Shown here one piece after another: positions 19,872 to 31,064 of a stretch of DNA of 64,000 nt. A model generated the notes under the pieces. The model was not told where the DNA came from and ran no database searches. It saw only the letters and a list, made by a program, of their open reading frames with translations. Made by a program: the position numbers and the translations under genes. Location: positions 157,342-221,341 of the forward strand of contig NZ_SNYL01000003.1 in NCBI RefSeq assembly GCF_004363315.1, in the 5' to 3' direction. Position 1 is the stretch's first letter; the number at the start of each line of letters is the position of its first letter. Source of the stretch: Tepidicella xavieri (lineage in GTDB: Bacteria > Pseudomonadota > Gammaproteobacteria > Burkholderiales > Burkholderiaceae_C).

Positions 19872-20713
19872 GAACCCTGGCGCTGCTGCTGGTGTTGGCC
19901 AACCTGGCCTTCTGGGCCTATACCCAGGGGCATCTGGCCGTGCTGGGGCTGGCGCCCGGCGATCCGCGTGAGCCACATCGGCTGGCGATGCAGGTGGCGC
20001 CAGAGGCGGTGGTGGTGCTCAACGCCACCGCACGTGCAACGCCACAGGGGAACAGCCGCCCTGCAGCGGCCACACCCGCCACCCCGGCGCCACCCAACCC
20101 GACCGCCGCCGCTTCCCCGCCTGCGGCTGAGCCGGTGACAGCGGACCCTGCCACCCAACCCCCAGATGCCCAGCCCTCCGAGCCGGTCGAGCCATCGTCC
20201 ATGCCGGTGGCTACCGCGCCTGTGCCCGCAGCCGCCTCGCCTGCCGCTGCGCCGGTGCCGGCCGCTTCTTGCTGGCAGGCCAGCGGGTTGCCGCGGGCGC
20301 AAGAGATTCTGGTACGCGCCGCGTTGGAAAACATGGACGGCATGCAAGGCCGCTGGAGCCTGGCCGAGAGCGTGCTGCCGGCACGCTGGGTCGTGTATCT
20401 GGGGCCGTTCCCCAGCGAAGCCGCCTTGCAGCAGCGGCGCAGCGAACTGCGCCGCGCCGGCATCGATCACCGTGAACTGTCGGCACCGGGGCTGGCCCCG
20501 GGCCTGGCGCTGGGAACGTACTCCACGCAAGAGGCCGCGCAACGCGCCCTGGGCGATGCCAGCCGCCAGGGCATCAGTGGCGCGCGCGTGGTACAGGAGC
20601 GGCCAGACACGCCGGTCTATACCCTGCGCCTCGATGGCGTCAGCGACGCCCAGCGCCGCCGCATCGAGGCCATGGGCATCCTGCGCGACCGGCCGCTGCA
20701 GCGCTGCCCCTGA
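19865..20713 (+). CDS. SPOR-domain protein with N-terminal membrane anchor
   Basis: 282 residues, GTG start. An N-terminal hydrophobic helix (LRTLALLLVLANLAFWAYT) is followed by a Pro/Ala-rich periplasmic linker of about 100 residues. A C-terminal region containing WVVYLGPFPSEAALQQRR and SRQGISGARVVQ resembles the SPOR fold, which binds denuded peptidoglycan at division sites. It is the last gene of the SET-birA group and converges on gap. Many Burkholderiales carry such a gene next to birA. The SPOR call rests on pattern and is less secure than the membrane topology. Confidence 0.75.
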   Translation: MLRTLALLLVLANLAFWAYTQGHLAVLGLAPGDPREPHRLAMQVAPEAVVVLNATARATPQGNSRPAAATPATPAPPNPTAAASPPAAEPVTADPATQPPDAQPSEPVEPSSMPVATAPVPAAASPAAAPVPAASCWQASGLPRAQEILVRAALENMDGMQGRWSLAESVLPARWVVYLGPFPSEAALQQRRSELRRAGIDHRELSAPGLAPGLALGTYSTQEAAQRALGDASRQGISGARVVQERPDTPVYTLRLDGVSDAQRRRIEAMGILRDRPLQRCP

Positions 20714-20735
20714 AGCGGGGCGCCAGCGGGGCCGC

Positions 20736-21785
<1,050 letters not shown>

Positions 21786-23843
21786 TCAGCGGGCGAGGGC
21801 GGCTTGCACAGTGGCGGCCACGTTCTCGGGCGTGAAGCCGAAGTGCTGGAACAGCACCGGCGCGGGGGCCGATTCGCCGTAGGTGTCGATGCCCACCACG
21901 GCGGCGCAGCCGTATTTCCACCAGCCGCCGGTGGCGCCCATTTCCACGGCGATGCGCGGCAGCCCCGGGGGCAGCACGGTCAGGCGGTAGTCCAGGCTCT
22001 GGCGGTCGAAGGTGGTGCTGCTGGGCATGGAGACCACGCGCACCGGCACTTTCTGTTCGGCCAGCAGCTGTTGGGCCTTGAGCGCCAGTTGCACTTCGGA
22101 GCCGGTGGCAATCAGGACGGCCTTGGCTTTCTTGCCGGGCTTGAAGCCGACGTCCTGCGGCTCGCTGAGCACGTAGGCGCCTTTGTTGATGTCGCTGAGG
22201 TCTTTTTTGGGCGCGTAGGGCAGGTTTTGCCGGCTCAGCAGCAGCGCGGTGGGTCGGCTGGCGTTTTGCAGCGCCACCGCCCAGGCGATGGCGGTCTCGG
22301 CCGTGTCGGCGGGGCGCCACACATCCAGGTTGGGGATCAGGCGCAGGCTGGCGGCGTGTTCGATGGCTTGATGGGTGGGGCCATCTTCGCCCAGGCCGAT
22401 GGAGTCATGGGTGAACACGTGGATGACGCGCTGCTTCATGAGCGCGGCCATGCGGATGGCGTTGCGGCTGTAGTCGCTGAACGTCAGGAAAGTGCCGCCA
22501 TAGGGGATGAAGCCGCCATGCAGCGCCACGCCGTTCATGATGGCGGCCATGCCGAATTCGCGCACGCCATAGTTGATGTGGCGGCCGATCTGGCCGGCCT
22601 CGGTCTTGACCACCGCGCCCGTGGTGTCGAAGCGCAGGGCCGGCGTGCTCTTGGTGTGGGTGAGGTTGGAGCCGGTGAGGTCGGCGCTGCCGCCCAGCAG
22701 CTCCGGCAGGGCGGCGGTGTAGGCTTCCAGCGCCAGTTGGCTGGCCTTGCGGCTGGCCACGGTTTCGGCCTTGGCGTGGGCGGCCACGGCGGTGTCCACC
22801 ACCAACTGGTCGAAGCCTTTGGGCAGCTCGCCTTGGATGCGGCGCTCGAATTCCTTGGCCAGCGACGGAAACGCCTTTTTGTAGGCCGCAAAGCGGTCTT
22901 TCCACGCCTTTTCAGCGGCCTTGCCGCGGGCTTTGGCGTCCCAGGCGGCGTACACGTCTTTGGGCACCACGAAGGGCTCGTGGGTCCAGCCCAGGGCCTG
23001 GCGGGTGAGGGCGATTTCTTCGGCGCCCAGGGGCTCGCCATGCGCTTTGGCGGTGTTGGCGCGGTTGGGGCTGCCTTTGCCGATGGCGGTCTTGCAGACG
23101 ATGAGGGTGGGTTTGTCGGTGCTGCGCTTGGCCTGGGCGATGGCCGCATCCACCGCATCGACGTCGTGCCCGTCGATCGGGCCGATCACGTGCCAGCCAT
23201 ACGCCTGGAAGCGGGCGGGGGTGTCGTCGATGAACCAGGGGGCCACCTGGCCATCGATGGAGATGCCGTTGTCGTCGTACAGGGCGATCAGCTTGTTGAG
23301 CTTCCAGGCGCCGGCCAGGGCGCAAGCCTCGTGGCTGATGCCTTCCATCAGGCAGCCGTCGCCCAGGAACACGTAGGTGTGGTGGTCCACGATGGCGTGG
23401 CCGTCGCGGTTGAATTCCGCGGCCAGCAGTTTTTCGGCCAGCGCCATGCCCACGGCGTTGGTGATGCCTTGCCCCAGCGGCCCGGTGGTGGTCTCCACGC
23501 CCGGGGTGATGCCCACCTCGGGGTGCCCCGGCGTCTTGCTGTGCAGCTGGCGGAAGTTTTTCAGCTCCTGCATGGGCAGGTCGTAGCCGCTTAAGTGCAG
23601 CAAGGCGTAGATCAGCATCGAGCCGTGGCCGTTGGAGAGCACGAAACGGTCGCGGTCGGCCCACTGCGGGTTGGCCGGGTTGTGCTTGAGGTGGCGGCTC
23701 CACAGAGCGACGGCCATCTCGGCCATGCCCATGGGGGCGCCGGGATGGCCGGAATTGGCTTGCTGCACGGCGTCCATGGCCAGGGCGCGGATGGCATTGG
23801 CCATGGTCTGCACGGAAACGGTGGCGGGGGTGGCGGCGGTCAT
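21786..23843 (-). CDS. tkt: Transketolase
   Basis: 685 residues. N-terminal [18 protein letters not shown] and the thiamine-diphosphate motif GDGCLMEG...[10 protein letters not shown] are present, followed by the pyrimidine-domain [17 protein letters not shown] region and [15 protein letters not shown] near the C-terminus. The enzyme moves two-carbon ketol units between sugar phosphates. The ATG at 23843 has a GAGG ribosome site; an upstream extension to 23942 is not conserved. It is followed by gap, with which it is probably co-transcribed. Confidence 0.97.
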   Translation of the reverse strand: MTAATPATVSVQTMANAIRALAMDAVQQANSGHPGAPMGMAEMAVALWSRHLKHNPANPQWADRDRFVLSNGHGSMLIYALLHLSGYDLPMQELKNFRQLHSKTPGHPEVGITPGVETTTGPLGQGITNAVGMALAEKLLAAEFNRDGHAIVDHHTYVFLGDGCLMEGISHEACALAGAWKLNKLIALYDDNGISIDGQVAPWFIDDTPARFQAYGWHVIGPIDGHDVDAVDAAIAQAKRSTDKPTLIVCKTAIGKGSPNRANTAKAHGEPLGAEEIALTRQALGWTHEPFVVPKDVYAAWDAKARGKAAEKAWKDRFAAYKKAFPSLAKEFERRIQGELPKGFDQLVVDTAVAAHAKAETVASRKASQLALEAYTAALPELLGGSADLTGSNLTHTKSTPALRFDTTGAVVKTEAGQIGRHINYGVREFGMAAIMNGVALHGGFIPYGGTFLTFSDYSRNAIRMAALMKQRVIHVFTHDSIGLGEDGPTHQAIEHAASLRLIPNLDVWRPADTAETAIAWAVALQNASRPTALLLSRQNLPYAPKKDLSDINKGAYVLSEPQDVGFKPGKKAKAVLIATGSEVQLALKAQQLLAEQKVPVRVVSMPSSTTFDRQSLDYRLTVLPPGLPRIAVEMGATGGWWKYGCAAVVGIDTYGESAPAPVLFQHFGFTPENVAATVQAALAR

Positions 23844-23907
23844 CGAAACCTCGAGGTGAGCGGCACGAAACCGTTCGGCCGCGGGGGATGAAGGAAAACC
23901 CCCTATT

Positions 23908-24633
23908 TTAGCCGGGGGGCGCTGGGAGGGGGTATCCGGCATCCAGTCGCCAGACCCGCCCGCCCCCGATGGGGTACAACGCCCCAGACGCGGGCGGCAT
24001 GATCAGATGCCCTCCGGTGAACGCGCCGAAGGCGGGCAGCAAGGCCCCGTCGGCGTGCTGCGCAAAGCAAGGCAGCCGCAGCACATCGCGCCCTGGGCCG
24101 CGCAGCCGGCACACCGGGTGCACATGGCCGGCGAGCACGAAGCGGCCCGGCAGTGTCTGGGGGTGGTGACAACAGGCAAAGGGGCCCAGGTGCCAGGGTT
24201 CGGCCACGGTTTGCAAGCCCAGATCGGCGGGGGGAGCGCCCGCATGGGCGTCGTGGTTGCCGCGCACCAGCACATGCGCCAGGGCCGCGTGGCGCTGGCG
24301 CCACTGCCGCCAGGCCGCCAGCACGGCGGCAGTGCGCCCGCTGGCGGCGTGCAGCCAGTCGCCCAGCACCACCAGCCGTCGCGCCGGGTACTGCCGCAGC
24401 AGGGCCGAGAGGCGCTCCAGGTTGTCCTGCGTCGTGCCGGTGGGCACGGGCACGCCCTGGGCCCGAAAGCTCGCGGCTTTGCCCAGGTGCACGTCGGCCA
24501 CGAACAGGGTGTGCTCGCGCGGCCACCACAAGGCGCGCTCGGGCAGCAAGGCGACGGCCTCGCCTGCCCAGGTTTGCCACAAGGCAGCGCTGGCGGGACC
24601 ACGGTCTGGGGAGGTGTTCTGGGCAGCGGGCAT
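23908..24633 (-). CDS. pdeM: Ligase-associated metallophosphoesterase (PdeM-type)
   Basis: 241 residues with the calcineurin-type metal motifs DVHLGK, LGDWLH, GNHD and LAGHVHPV, and the start pattern [19 protein letters not shown] of the ligase-associated PE family. Family members are manganese-dependent phosphoesterases encoded with Lhr helicase, an ATP-dependent ligase and a metallo-beta-lactamase nuclease. This copy is the last gene of that set, 17 bases after the helicase stop. The four-gene context supports the specific family, but its substrate inside the cell is not established. Confidence 0.9.
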   Translation of the reverse strand: MPAAQNTSPDRGPASAALWQTWAGEAVALLPERALWWPREHTLFVADVHLGKAASFRAQGVPVPTGTTQDNLERLSALLRQYPARRLVVLGDWLHAASGRTAAVLAAWRQWRQRHAALAHVLVRGNHDAHAGAPPADLGLQTVAEPWHLGPFACCHHPQTLPGRFVLAGHVHPVCRLRGPGRDVLRLPCFAQHADGALLPAFGAFTGGHLIMPPASGALYPIGGGRVWRLDAGYPLPAPPG

Positions 24634-24650
24634 GCGGGGATGACAAAGGG

Positions 24651-27164
24651 TCAGGCGGGGCGGCGGCGGGCTCGGGGCGGCGCGTCAGCGGCCCGCTCCA
24701 GCTGCGCCACCATGCGGGCAATGCGCTGGGCGGCGGTTTCGGTGCTCAGGCGTTCGCGCAGACGCTCGGCCAGCAGCGGAAAGGCCAACGGGGAGGGCCG
24801 GGTCAGTGTCTGCCATTGCAGCGGCCATTGGCTCAGGCGCTGCAACGTGGCATGCAGGCGCGGGGCCTCCAACTCGTGCAGCAGCACCTCGGCGCGGGCC
24901 TGGGCCAGCAGGCGGTTGTCCGGGTCGTGTTGCGAGAACACGCCCCAGAACAGGCTGGCCGAGGCCTGCCACTGGCGTTGGCGGCGTGCTTCGCGGGGGT
25001 GGCTCTGGAACAGCACCCCGGCAATGCGGGCGATTTCCCGGAAGCGGCGCTGCGCGAGCTCGGAGGCATTGACGCTGGCCAGCACCTCTTGCTGCAAGGC
25101 GTCGGCCTCGGCGGGGGCGGCAAGCCACCGCGGCAAGTGGGCTCGCCAATCCAGCGGGGTGGGGCTGAGCAGTTCCAGGCCGTAGTCGTTGACCGCCATG
25201 GACACGGTGCAGGGCTGCTGCTGCCCCATGCGCCACGCCAGCCAGCTGGCCAGGCCCAGGTGGGCATGGCGGCCGGCAAAGGGGTACAGGAACAGGTGCC
25301 AGCCTTCGCGGGTGCGCAGGGTTTCGGCCAGCCACCTGCCAGGCGTGGGCAAGGCCGACCAACGCGCCTGCACGGCCAGCAAGGGCTTGACGGCTTGCAA
25401 TTCCGGGGCATCCCACTGCCCTTGGGCAGCGGCTTGGAACTGGGCCAACACGGCATCGGCCAGCGCGGTGGACAATGGCAGGCTGCCGCCACTCCAGCGC
25501 GGTACCATGGGCCGCTGACCGTCGGCGCGTCGCACCCAGGCCGTCATCTCGCGCACACGCAGCAGTTCCAGCGCGCGCCCCCCGAACAGGAAGCAGTCAC
25601 CCGGGCGCAAGCGCGCGATGAAGCTCTCTTCGACCTGCCCGATGCGGGCGCCGCCCTGGTACTGCACGGTGACGGTGGCGTCGCTCACGATGGTGCCGAT
25701 GTTGACGCGATGGCGTCGGGCCAGCCGAGCATCGGTCATGCGCCAGAGGCCGTCGGCATCGGGCATGACGCGGCGATAGTCGGGGTAGCTGGCCAGGGAA
25801 GGCCCGCCTTGGGCCACGAAATCCAGGCACCAGCGCCAATCGGCATCGCTCAGGGTGGCATAGGCGGCGGTGCCGCGCACTTCGGCGAGCAAATCGTCTG
25901 GCCTGAAGCCGCCTCCCAGCGCCACGGTGACGAGGTGCTGCACCAGCACGTCCAGCGGGTGGCGGGGCGATGGGCGGGGCTCGATGTGGCCCGCCTGCAC
26001 GGCCCAGCGCACGGCCGCGCCTTCGATCAGCTCCAGGCTGTGCGTGGGCACGAGGCTGATGCGCGAGGGCCGCCCGGGCGCATGGCCGCTGCGCCCGGCG
26101 CGTTGCAGCCACCGCGCCACCCCTTTGGGCGAGCCGACATGCAGCACCCGCTCCACGGGCTGGAAGTCCACGCCCAGGTCCAGGCTGCTGGTGCACACCA
26201 CGGCACGCAACGTGCCTTGGCGCAAAGCGGCCTCCACCCATTGGCGCGTTGCGGCGTCTAGCGCGCCGTGGTGCAGCGCCACTTGGCCCGCCCAGTCGGG
26301 CCGCGCGTCCAGCAGGGCTTGGTACCAGAGTTCGGCCTGGGCGCGGGTGTTGGTGAACACCAGGGTACTGGCGGCCGCGTCGATTTCGGCCACCACCTGC
26401 GGCACCATGGCCAGCCCCAAATGCCCCGCCCACGGGAAACGCTCGATGCGCGCAGGCAACAAGGTGTCGATGCACAACGGCTTGGGCATGTGCCCTTGGA
26501 GCAAGCAGGCGGCCGGGGCGTGTTGCGGGCCCAGCAGCGCGTGCAGGGCTTGATCCAGCTCCCCCAAGGTGGCCGACAGGCCCCAGATGCACAGCCCAGG
26601 CTGAAACCGGCGCAGCCGTGCCAAAGCCAGCTGCACCTGCACGCCGCGCTTGTTGCCCATGAGCTCGTGCCATTCGTCCACCACCGCCAAGCGCACCGAG
26701 CCCAGCGCCTGGGCCGCATCTGCCCGGGCCAGTAGCAGGCACAGGCTTTCGGGGGTGGTCACCAGCACGGTGGGCAGGCGCTGCTGCTGCGCTTGGCGCT
26801 CGCCAGCGGGGGTGTCGCCCGTGCGCAAGCCCAGCGTCCAGTGGGGCGCCCAATCGGGCAATGGGGCTTGCAGCGCGCGGCAGGTATCGGCCGCCAAGGC
26901 CCGCATGGGCGTGATCCACAACACCGTCAGCGGTGGGGCGCCCTCGGCCCCTGGCCTCGTGGCCTGCGCCCAGGCGTGCAATGCGCCCAGCCAAATGGCG
27001 TAAGTCTTGCCCGCGCCGGTGGTGGCGTGCAGCAGGCCGCTTTGCCCGGCTTCGATGGCTTGCCAAGCCCGGCGCTGAAAATCGAAGGGTTGCCAGCCGC
27101 GGGCCTGCATCCAGGCCACCGGGTCCGGCGTCGCCGGCACGCGCTGGCGGCCGCGGCGCGTCAT
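24651..27164 (-). CDS. lhr: Ligase-associated Lhr-type DEXH helicase
   Basis: 837 residues. Superfamily 2 motifs are [11 protein letters not shown] (Walker A), TPMRALAAD (Ia), VVDEWHEL (DExH-like II), LSATLG (III) and QRAGRSGH (VI). A winged-helix and Lhr-specific C-terminal domain follow, giving the Lhr-Core architecture and size. Such helicases translocate 3' to 5' on single-stranded DNA and unwind RNA:DNA hybrids. The true start is the ATG at 27164, overlapping the ligase stop (ATGA); the longer open frame upstream reads through the ligase gene out of frame and is not conserved. Confidence 0.93.
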   Translation of the reverse strand: MTRRGRQRVPATPDPVAWMQARGWQPFDFQRRAWQAIEAGQSGLLHATTGAGKTYAIWLGALHAWAQATRPGAEGAPPLTVLWITPMRALAADTCRALQAPLPDWAPHWTLGLRTGDTPAGERQAQQQRLPTVLVTTPESLCLLLARADAAQALGSVRLAVVDEWHELMGNKRGVQVQLALARLRRFQPGLCIWGLSATLGELDQALHALLGPQHAPAACLLQGHMPKPLCIDTLLPARIERFPWAGHLGLAMVPQVVAEIDAAASTLVFTNTRAQAELWYQALLDARPDWAGQVALHHGALDAATRQWVEAALRQGTLRAVVCTSSLDLGVDFQPVERVLHVGSPKGVARWLQRAGRSGHAPGRPSRISLVPTHSLELIEGAAVRWAVQAGHIEPRPSPRHPLDVLVQHLVTVALGGGFRPDDLLAEVRGTAAYATLSDADWRWCLDFVAQGGPSLASYPDYRRVMPDADGLWRMTDARLARRHRVNIGTIVSDATVTVQYQGGARIGQVEESFIARLRPGDCFLFGGRALELLRVREMTAWVRRADGQRPMVPRWSGGSLPLSTALADAVLAQFQAAAQGQWDAPELQAVKPLLAVQARWSALPTPGRWLAETLRTREGWHLFLYPFAGRHAHLGLASWLAWRMGQQQPCTVSMAVNDYGLELLSPTPLDWRAHLPRWLAAPAEADALQQEVLASVNASELAQRRFREIARIAGVLFQSHPREARRQRQWQASASLFWGVFSQHDPDNRLLAQARAEVLLHELEAPRLHATLQRLSQWPLQWQTLTRPSPLAFPLLAERLRERLSTETAAQRIARMVAQLERAADAPPRARRRPA

Positions 27165-28921
27165 GGCGCATGCGGCGCCAGCGGCGCCCGTTGGTGCGAG
27201 GCCGGGGCCAAGGCGGCCAGCGCCTCCAGGGTGTCGGCGTCGTCCACCGGCTTGTCGTGCCGCCATCGCAACATGCGCGGGAAGCGCACCGCCCAGCCGC
27301 TTTTGTGGCGCGGGCTGCGGGCAATGCCCTCGAAGCCGATTTCGAACACCAGCGTCGGGCGCACGCTGCGCACCGGGCCAAAGCTGTCCACCGTGGTTTG
27401 GCGAATGATGGCATCGACCTGCGCCATTTCGGCATCGGTCAGCCCGGAATAGGCCTTGGCAAAGGGCACGAGCTGCCGCTGCGGGTGGCCGATCGGGGCG
27501 CTCCACAAGGCAAAGGTGTAGTCGCTGAACAGGCTGGCCCGGCGGCCATGCCCACGCTGGGCGTAAATGAGCACGGCGTCCACGCTCATGGGGTCGGTTT
27601 TCCATTTCCACCACAGGCCATCGGCCTTGGTCCGCCCGACGCCGTAGCGGCTTTCGCGGTGCTTGAGCATGAAGCCCTCGGTGCCCATGGCGCGGGCCTG
27701 CTCGCGCCACGCGGCCAACGCGGCCCAGGTGGGGGCGCTGACTTCGGGGCTCAATGGCAGGCGCGGATGCGCCAAGCCACCCACCAGGGCCTGTAAAGCG
27801 GCGCGGCGCACCTGCAGCGGCTGCTGCCGCATGTCCTGGCCCTCGTGCTCCAGCAGGTCGTAAGCCAGCAGGGCCACCGGCCGCTGGCGCAACCACTGGG
27901 GGCTCAGGCGCTTGCGGCCCAGGCGTTGTTGCAATTCGGCAAACGGGCCGGGGCGCCCACCCAGGCCGTGCAAAGCGCCCGCTGCGCCAAGCGCGGCCGC
28001 ATCAGAGGCGGCCGCAGCCGGCGGGTCTGCGGCGCTTTGGGGCTGCCAAGCGACGATTTCGCCGTCGATGACGGTGCCTTCGGGCAAGGCATGGCCCAGT
28101 TCGGCCAGCTCGGGGAAACGGTCGGTCACCAGTTCCTCGCCCCGGCTCCACAGCCATGTCTGGCCTGCGCGGCGCACCAGCTGGGCACGGATGCCGTCCC
28201 ACTTCCACTCCACCAGCCAGCCAGACAGCGGGCCCAGCAGGGCGTCGAAATCGGTCCAGGGCTCGGCCAGCGGATGCGCGAGAAAAAAGGGATACGGCTG
28301 GCCGCTGGCGGCCTGGGATTCGTCGGCGTGGGCCGGGGCCATCAGGGCGGCCCAGTCCGCGGCCGTGGGCTGGCGGCCGACGGCGGTGTAGCCCATGAGC
28401 CGCTGCGCCATGCGCTTGGGCTCCAGCCCGGCCACGGCGGCCAGCGCCTGCGTGACCTGCAGCCGCGACACCCCCACCCGCAGCCCGCCGGTGATGAGCT
28501 TGAAATAGACGAAGCGCTGCGCCTGGGGCAGCGCGCGCCACTGCGCCAGCAGGGCTTGGGCCTGGGTGGCGGGCGGCTGGCCGCGCAGGGGCAGCAGATG
28601 GTGTTGCAGCCAGTCGGCCAGGCCACGCTCCTGCGGATCGGCCGGCGGCGGCAGCAGCAGGGCCAGGGTTTCGGCCAAATCACCCACCGCCTGATAGCTT
28701 TCCTCGAACAGCCAGGCGGGTATGCCCGCGGCTTGCTGGGCCAGATCGCGCAACAGGCGGGTGGGCACGATTTGCCGGGGCTTGCCACCCGCCAGAAAGT
28801 ACACCGCCCAGGCCGCATCGGCTGGCGGCGCCTCGCGGAAATAACGCTGGAGCGCGGCCTGCTTGTCGCGGATGGCCGTGCTGGCGTCCAGCTCGCGGTA
28901 CAGGGCGGCAAAACGCTTCAT
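27161..28921 (-). CDS. lig: ATP-dependent DNA ligase (repair-operon type)
   Basis: 586 residues. An N-terminal DNA-binding domain precedes the adenylation domain with motif [13 protein letters not shown], whose Lys is the AMP acceptor. Later motifs include VIDGEIVA (III), EGFMLKHR (IV) and LWWKWKTDP (V). This is the stand-alone bacterial ATP-dependent ligase found with Exo, Lhr and PE, distinct from LigA and LigD. It overlaps both neighbours by four bases (ATGA at 27161-27164 and 28918-28921), consistent with one translationally coupled repair operon. Confidence 0.94.
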   Translation of the reverse strand: MKRFAALYRELDASTAIRDKQAALQRYFREAPPADAAWAVYFLAGGKPRQIVPTRLLRDLAQQAAGIPAWLFEESYQAVGDLAETLALLLPPPADPQERGLADWLQHHLLPLRGQPPATQAQALLAQWRALPQAQRFVYFKLITGGLRVGVSRLQVTQALAAVAGLEPKRMAQRLMGYTAVGRQPTAADWAALMAPAHADESQAASGQPYPFFLAHPLAEPWTDFDALLGPLSGWLVEWKWDGIRAQLVRRAGQTWLWSRGEELVTDRFPELAELGHALPEGTVIDGEIVAWQPQSAADPPAAAASDAAALGAAGALHGLGGRPGPFAELQQRLGRKRLSPQWLRQRPVALLAYDLLEHEGQDMRQQPLQVRRAALQALVGGLAHPRLPLSPEVSAPTWAALAAWREQARAMGTEGFMLKHRESRYGVGRTKADGLWWKWKTDPMSVDAVLIYAQRGHGRRASLFSDYTFALWSAPIGHPQRQLVPFAKAYSGLTDAEMAQVDAIIRQTTVDSFGPVRSVRPTLVFEIGFEGIARSPRHKSGWAVRFPRMLRWRHDKPVDDADTLEALAALAPASHQRAPLAPHAP

Positions 28922-29937
28922 GCCGGCGCTTCCTCCCGCTCATCGCCGTATTCGGTCTGCAAGCTCTGGGCGTCGAGGCCCTGCGCTTGCAGCCAGCGCA
29001 CCATCACCGCCACGTGGCCATGGGTCACGCGCACCTGCTGCGCCCCTGTGGCCTCAATGGCTTGCAACAGGCCCGGCCAGTCCGCATGGTCTGACAGCAC
29101 AAAGCCTCGGTCCACCCCGCGGCGGCGGCGCATGCCGCGCACCTGCATCCAGCCGCTGGCCAGCGCCAGCTGCGCATCGGGGCCAAAGCGGCGCAGCCAC
29201 GGCGAGCCTTGCGCCGAAGGCGGCGCCAGCACCAGGGCGCGGCGCAGCGCAGACGGCTCCAGATCGGTGGCGCGCGCGGTGGGCGGCAACGCCACCCCGG
29301 CCGCCCGGTACACCGCGTTCATCGGCTCCAAGGCCCCATGCACCACCAGCGGCCCCACGTCGGCCTCGCGCAGCGCATGCAAAAGGCGCTGCGCCTTGCC
29401 CAAGGCATAGCACAGCAGCACGGACGCACGTCCCTGCGCCGCGTTGTGCGCCCACCACTGCCGAATCTGCGCCACCGATTCGGCCTGGGGCGGCCAGCGA
29501 TACACCGGCAAGCCAAACGTGCTCTCGGTGATGAAGCCATGGCAAGGCACCGGCTCAAAAGGGGCGCAAGTGCCATCGGCTTCGGTTTTGTAGTCGCCCG
29601 AAGCCACCCACACCCGCCCCGCGTGCTCCACCCGCACCTGGGCCGAGCCCAGCACATGCCCAGCCGGATGCAGCGACAGACGCACGCCGCGGTGGTCAAT
29701 CGCCTCGCCGTAATTCAGCGTTTGCAGCGCGATCTCGGCACCCAGCCGCTGCCGCAAAATGCCGGCGCTGTCGGCATGCGCCAGGTAGTGCCGGTGCCCC
29801 CAGCGGGCATGGTCTGAGTGGCCGTGCGTGATGACCGCCCGCTCCACGGGGCGCCACGGGTCGATGTAAAAGTCCCCCGCCGGGCAGTACAGCCCTTCGG
29901 GCCGGGCGACGATGAGATCTGGGTGCGAGCTCGCCAT
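28918..29937 (-). CDS. Ligase-associated metallo-beta-lactamase-fold DNA exonuclease
   Basis: 339 residues from the ATG at 29937. The metallo-beta-lactamase metal motif is VITHGHSDHA, with HPAGHVLGSAQVRVEH, SGDYKTE and VLSDHADW further on, as in CPSF73/SNM1-like nucleases. It is the first gene of the repair operon exo-lig-lhr-pdeM. Related proteins act as manganese-dependent nucleases on DNA. The frame extends upstream to 30033, but family alignment starts near MASSHPDLIVARPEGLY. Confidence 0.9.
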   Translation of the reverse strand: MASSHPDLIVARPEGLYCPAGDFYIDPWRPVERAVITHGHSDHARWGHRHYLAHADSAGILRQRLGAEIALQTLNYGEAIDHRGVRLSLHPAGHVLGSAQVRVEHAGRVWVASGDYKTEADGTCAPFEPVPCHGFITESTFGLPVYRWPPQAESVAQIRQWWAHNAAQGRASVLLCYALGKAQRLLHALREADVGPLVVHGALEPMNAVYRAAGVALPPTARATDLEPSALRRALVLAPPSAQGSPWLRRFGPDAQLALASGWMQVRGMRRRRGVDRGFVLSDHADWPGLLQAIEATGAQQVRVTHGHVAVMVRWLQAQGLDAQSLQTEYGDEREEAPA

Positions 29938-30004
29938 GTCGGCACACAGTGTGCCGCAGACGGCCCGTGGCTGCCCGGCGCAGTCTCCATACCCCAGCTC
30001 ACAC

Positions 30005-30331
30005 TCAGGCCACGTCGCCCATTTTGGGCGCACTGCCCCCCTGATTCACACTTGATGCGCACGTACCAGCCCCCGATGGAGCCCATGCGCTACCCAAGTT
30101 GTACGTGGCAAAGCACATCAGCGCCTGCCCCGCCAGCTTGGCATGCCCAATTCGTTTGGTCTTGGCCAGCCCCCCACGGTGAGTCGCTTGAAAAAACGGC
30201 TCAAGCCACGGTCAGTTCGCGCACGGCTTCAAAGTGGAGTCGTGCCCATGAAAATGGCGTGGACCCGTGCGCACGATCTTGTCAAACACCTTGACATCCA
30301 GCAAGGTGGGTTCGCGGAACGCTTGCAGAGA
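30005..30331 (-). pseudogene. Degenerate coding remnant, possibly a transposase C-terminus
   Basis: The gap between the exonuclease gene and the integron array (29938-30355) holds no intact gene. One minus-strand frame of about 109 codons runs from 30331 to a TGA at 30005, broken by one in-frame TGA at 30212-30214. The part after that stop reads GGLAKTKRIGHAKLAGQALM, followed by CFATYNL, which resembles the C-terminal end of DDE transposases of the IS5/IS1182 kind; the part before it (EPTLLDVKVFDKIV) is not recognised. This is a weak call from pattern only, and no inverted repeats were found. Confidence 0.3.
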
Positions 30332-30355
30332 TCATCCGTTGCCGTGGTGGACAGA

Positions 30356-30422
30356 GCCTAACGTCTAAATTCACCGGCCTGCACGGCTTTTCGTACAGGT
30401 CCGGTGGAATGATGGGTTGGGC
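30356..30422 (-). repeat. attC-like site 1 (closes the YefM-YoeB cassette)
   Basis: GCCTAAC (30356-30362) and GTTGGGC (30416-30422) flank an imperfect palindrome whose main arms are TTCACCGG..CCTG and CAGG.TCCGGTGGAA. Spacing (67 bases) and the two core 7-mers match integron attC architecture. It is the distal end of the recognised array. Confidence 0.8.
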
Positions 30423-30428
30423 CGCGCC

Positions 30429-30695
30429 TCACTCATAGTGAGTCCACATGCGCAAGACGCGAACCGTTTTTTCTTTGGTAAAGACCTCGTAGACCAGGCG
30501 GTGCTGAATAGTGATGCGACGAGAGTAGGCGCCAGCAAGATCACCGACCAACTTTTCGAAGGGCGGTGGGTTTTGAAATGGGTCACCGGCAAGAACCGCC
30601 AGTAGTTCTTGTGCCTTTGGCTTAAGGCCGCTCGCAGCAAGCTTTTTTGCATCCTTCATTGCTTGCTTGGCATAAACAATTTCCCAACTCACCAC
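30429..30695 (-). CDS. yoeB: Txe/YoeB-family toxin (mRNA interferase)
   Basis: 88 residues. The family signature is strong at the C-terminus: PPFEKLVGDLAGAYSRRITI, then HRLVYEV and RMWTHYE, matching the SRRI...HRLVY...HY ending of YoeB, where the C-terminal residues form the ribosome-dependent RNase site. It overlaps the antitoxin gene by seven bases, the usual antitoxin-first order. Located in an integron cassette, it probably stabilises the array through addiction. All key residues appear present, so the toxin is likely functional. Confidence 0.93.
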   Translation of the reverse strand: MVSWEIVYAKQAMKDAKKLAASGLKPKAQELLAVLAGDPFQNPPPFEKLVGDLAGAYSRRITIQHRLVYEVFTKEKTVRVLRMWTHYE

Positions 30696-30931
30696 TTAAG
30701 CGCCTTCGAGCTTTTTTCGAGGGGCTCGGCCATCCCGGCTTTGATGGACTCGCGCATGCCAGGCACAGCTAATAGGTACAAAGTTTCTTGAATTGCGCTC
30801 CAATCTTCCGCAGAGATCAGAACGGCGCTGCTGCGTTTTCCGGAAATGATGATCGGCTCGTGTGACTCAACTGTTTGGTCAATGAGCCGGTACAGATTGG
30901 CGCGCGCTTCGCTGGCGGTAAGGGTGTTCAT
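30689..30931 (-). CDS. yefM: YefM/Phd-family antitoxin
   Basis: 80 residues from MNTLTASEARANLYRLIDQT, the canonical YefM/Phd N-terminal DNA-binding fold, followed by HEPIIISGKRSSAVLISAED. The C-terminal part should neutralise the YoeB toxin. The ATG at 30931 is chosen because GAAGGAG lies at the right distance; the frame also opens five codons earlier. A consensus-like promoter lies just upstream inside the same cassette, and palindromic GTACGC elements in it could be the autoregulatory operator. Confidence 0.93.
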   Translation of the reverse strand: MNTLTASEARANLYRLIDQTVESHEPIIISGKRSSAVLISAEDWSAIQETLYLLAVPGMRESIKAGMAEPLEKSSKALKW

Positions 30932-30956
30932 TTCGTGCTCCTTCAAAGAAGCCTAA

Positions 30957-30984
30957 ATAGTACGCGATAACGTACGCCTGTCAA
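30957..30984 (-). promoter_or_regulatory. Strong sigma70-like promoter of the yefM-yoeB cassette
   Basis: On the minus strand TTGACA (30984-30979) and TACTAT (30962-30957) are separated by 16 bases. The -35 is perfect. The spacer contains repeated GTACGC and a GTAC palindrome, plausible operator halves for the YefM-YoeB complex. A cassette-borne promoter frees the pair from the array's own promoter. Confidence 0.75.
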
Positions 30985-31000
30985 GCGGGCTCTTCAAGAT

Positions 31001-31064
31001 GCCCAACGTCGAAGCTAAGGGACGCGCCGCTTGCGGCGCGTCCCCCTGGAGCGGAGTGTTAGGC
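31001..31064 (-). repeat. attC-like site 2
   Basis: GCCCAAC (31001-31007) and GTTAGGC (31058-31064) flank a strong palindrome, GGGACGCGCCGC TT GCGGCGCGTCCC. It is almost the same sequence as attC site 6 at 33493-33556 over about 45 bases. It closes the cassette to its right (31065-31308). Confidence 0.85.

Noticed and set aside
29818-30294. 158-codon plus-strand frame in the gap left of the integron
   Set aside because: No motif, Trp/Ser/Pro-rich as expected for chance reading, and overlaps the exonuclease gene start in antisense.
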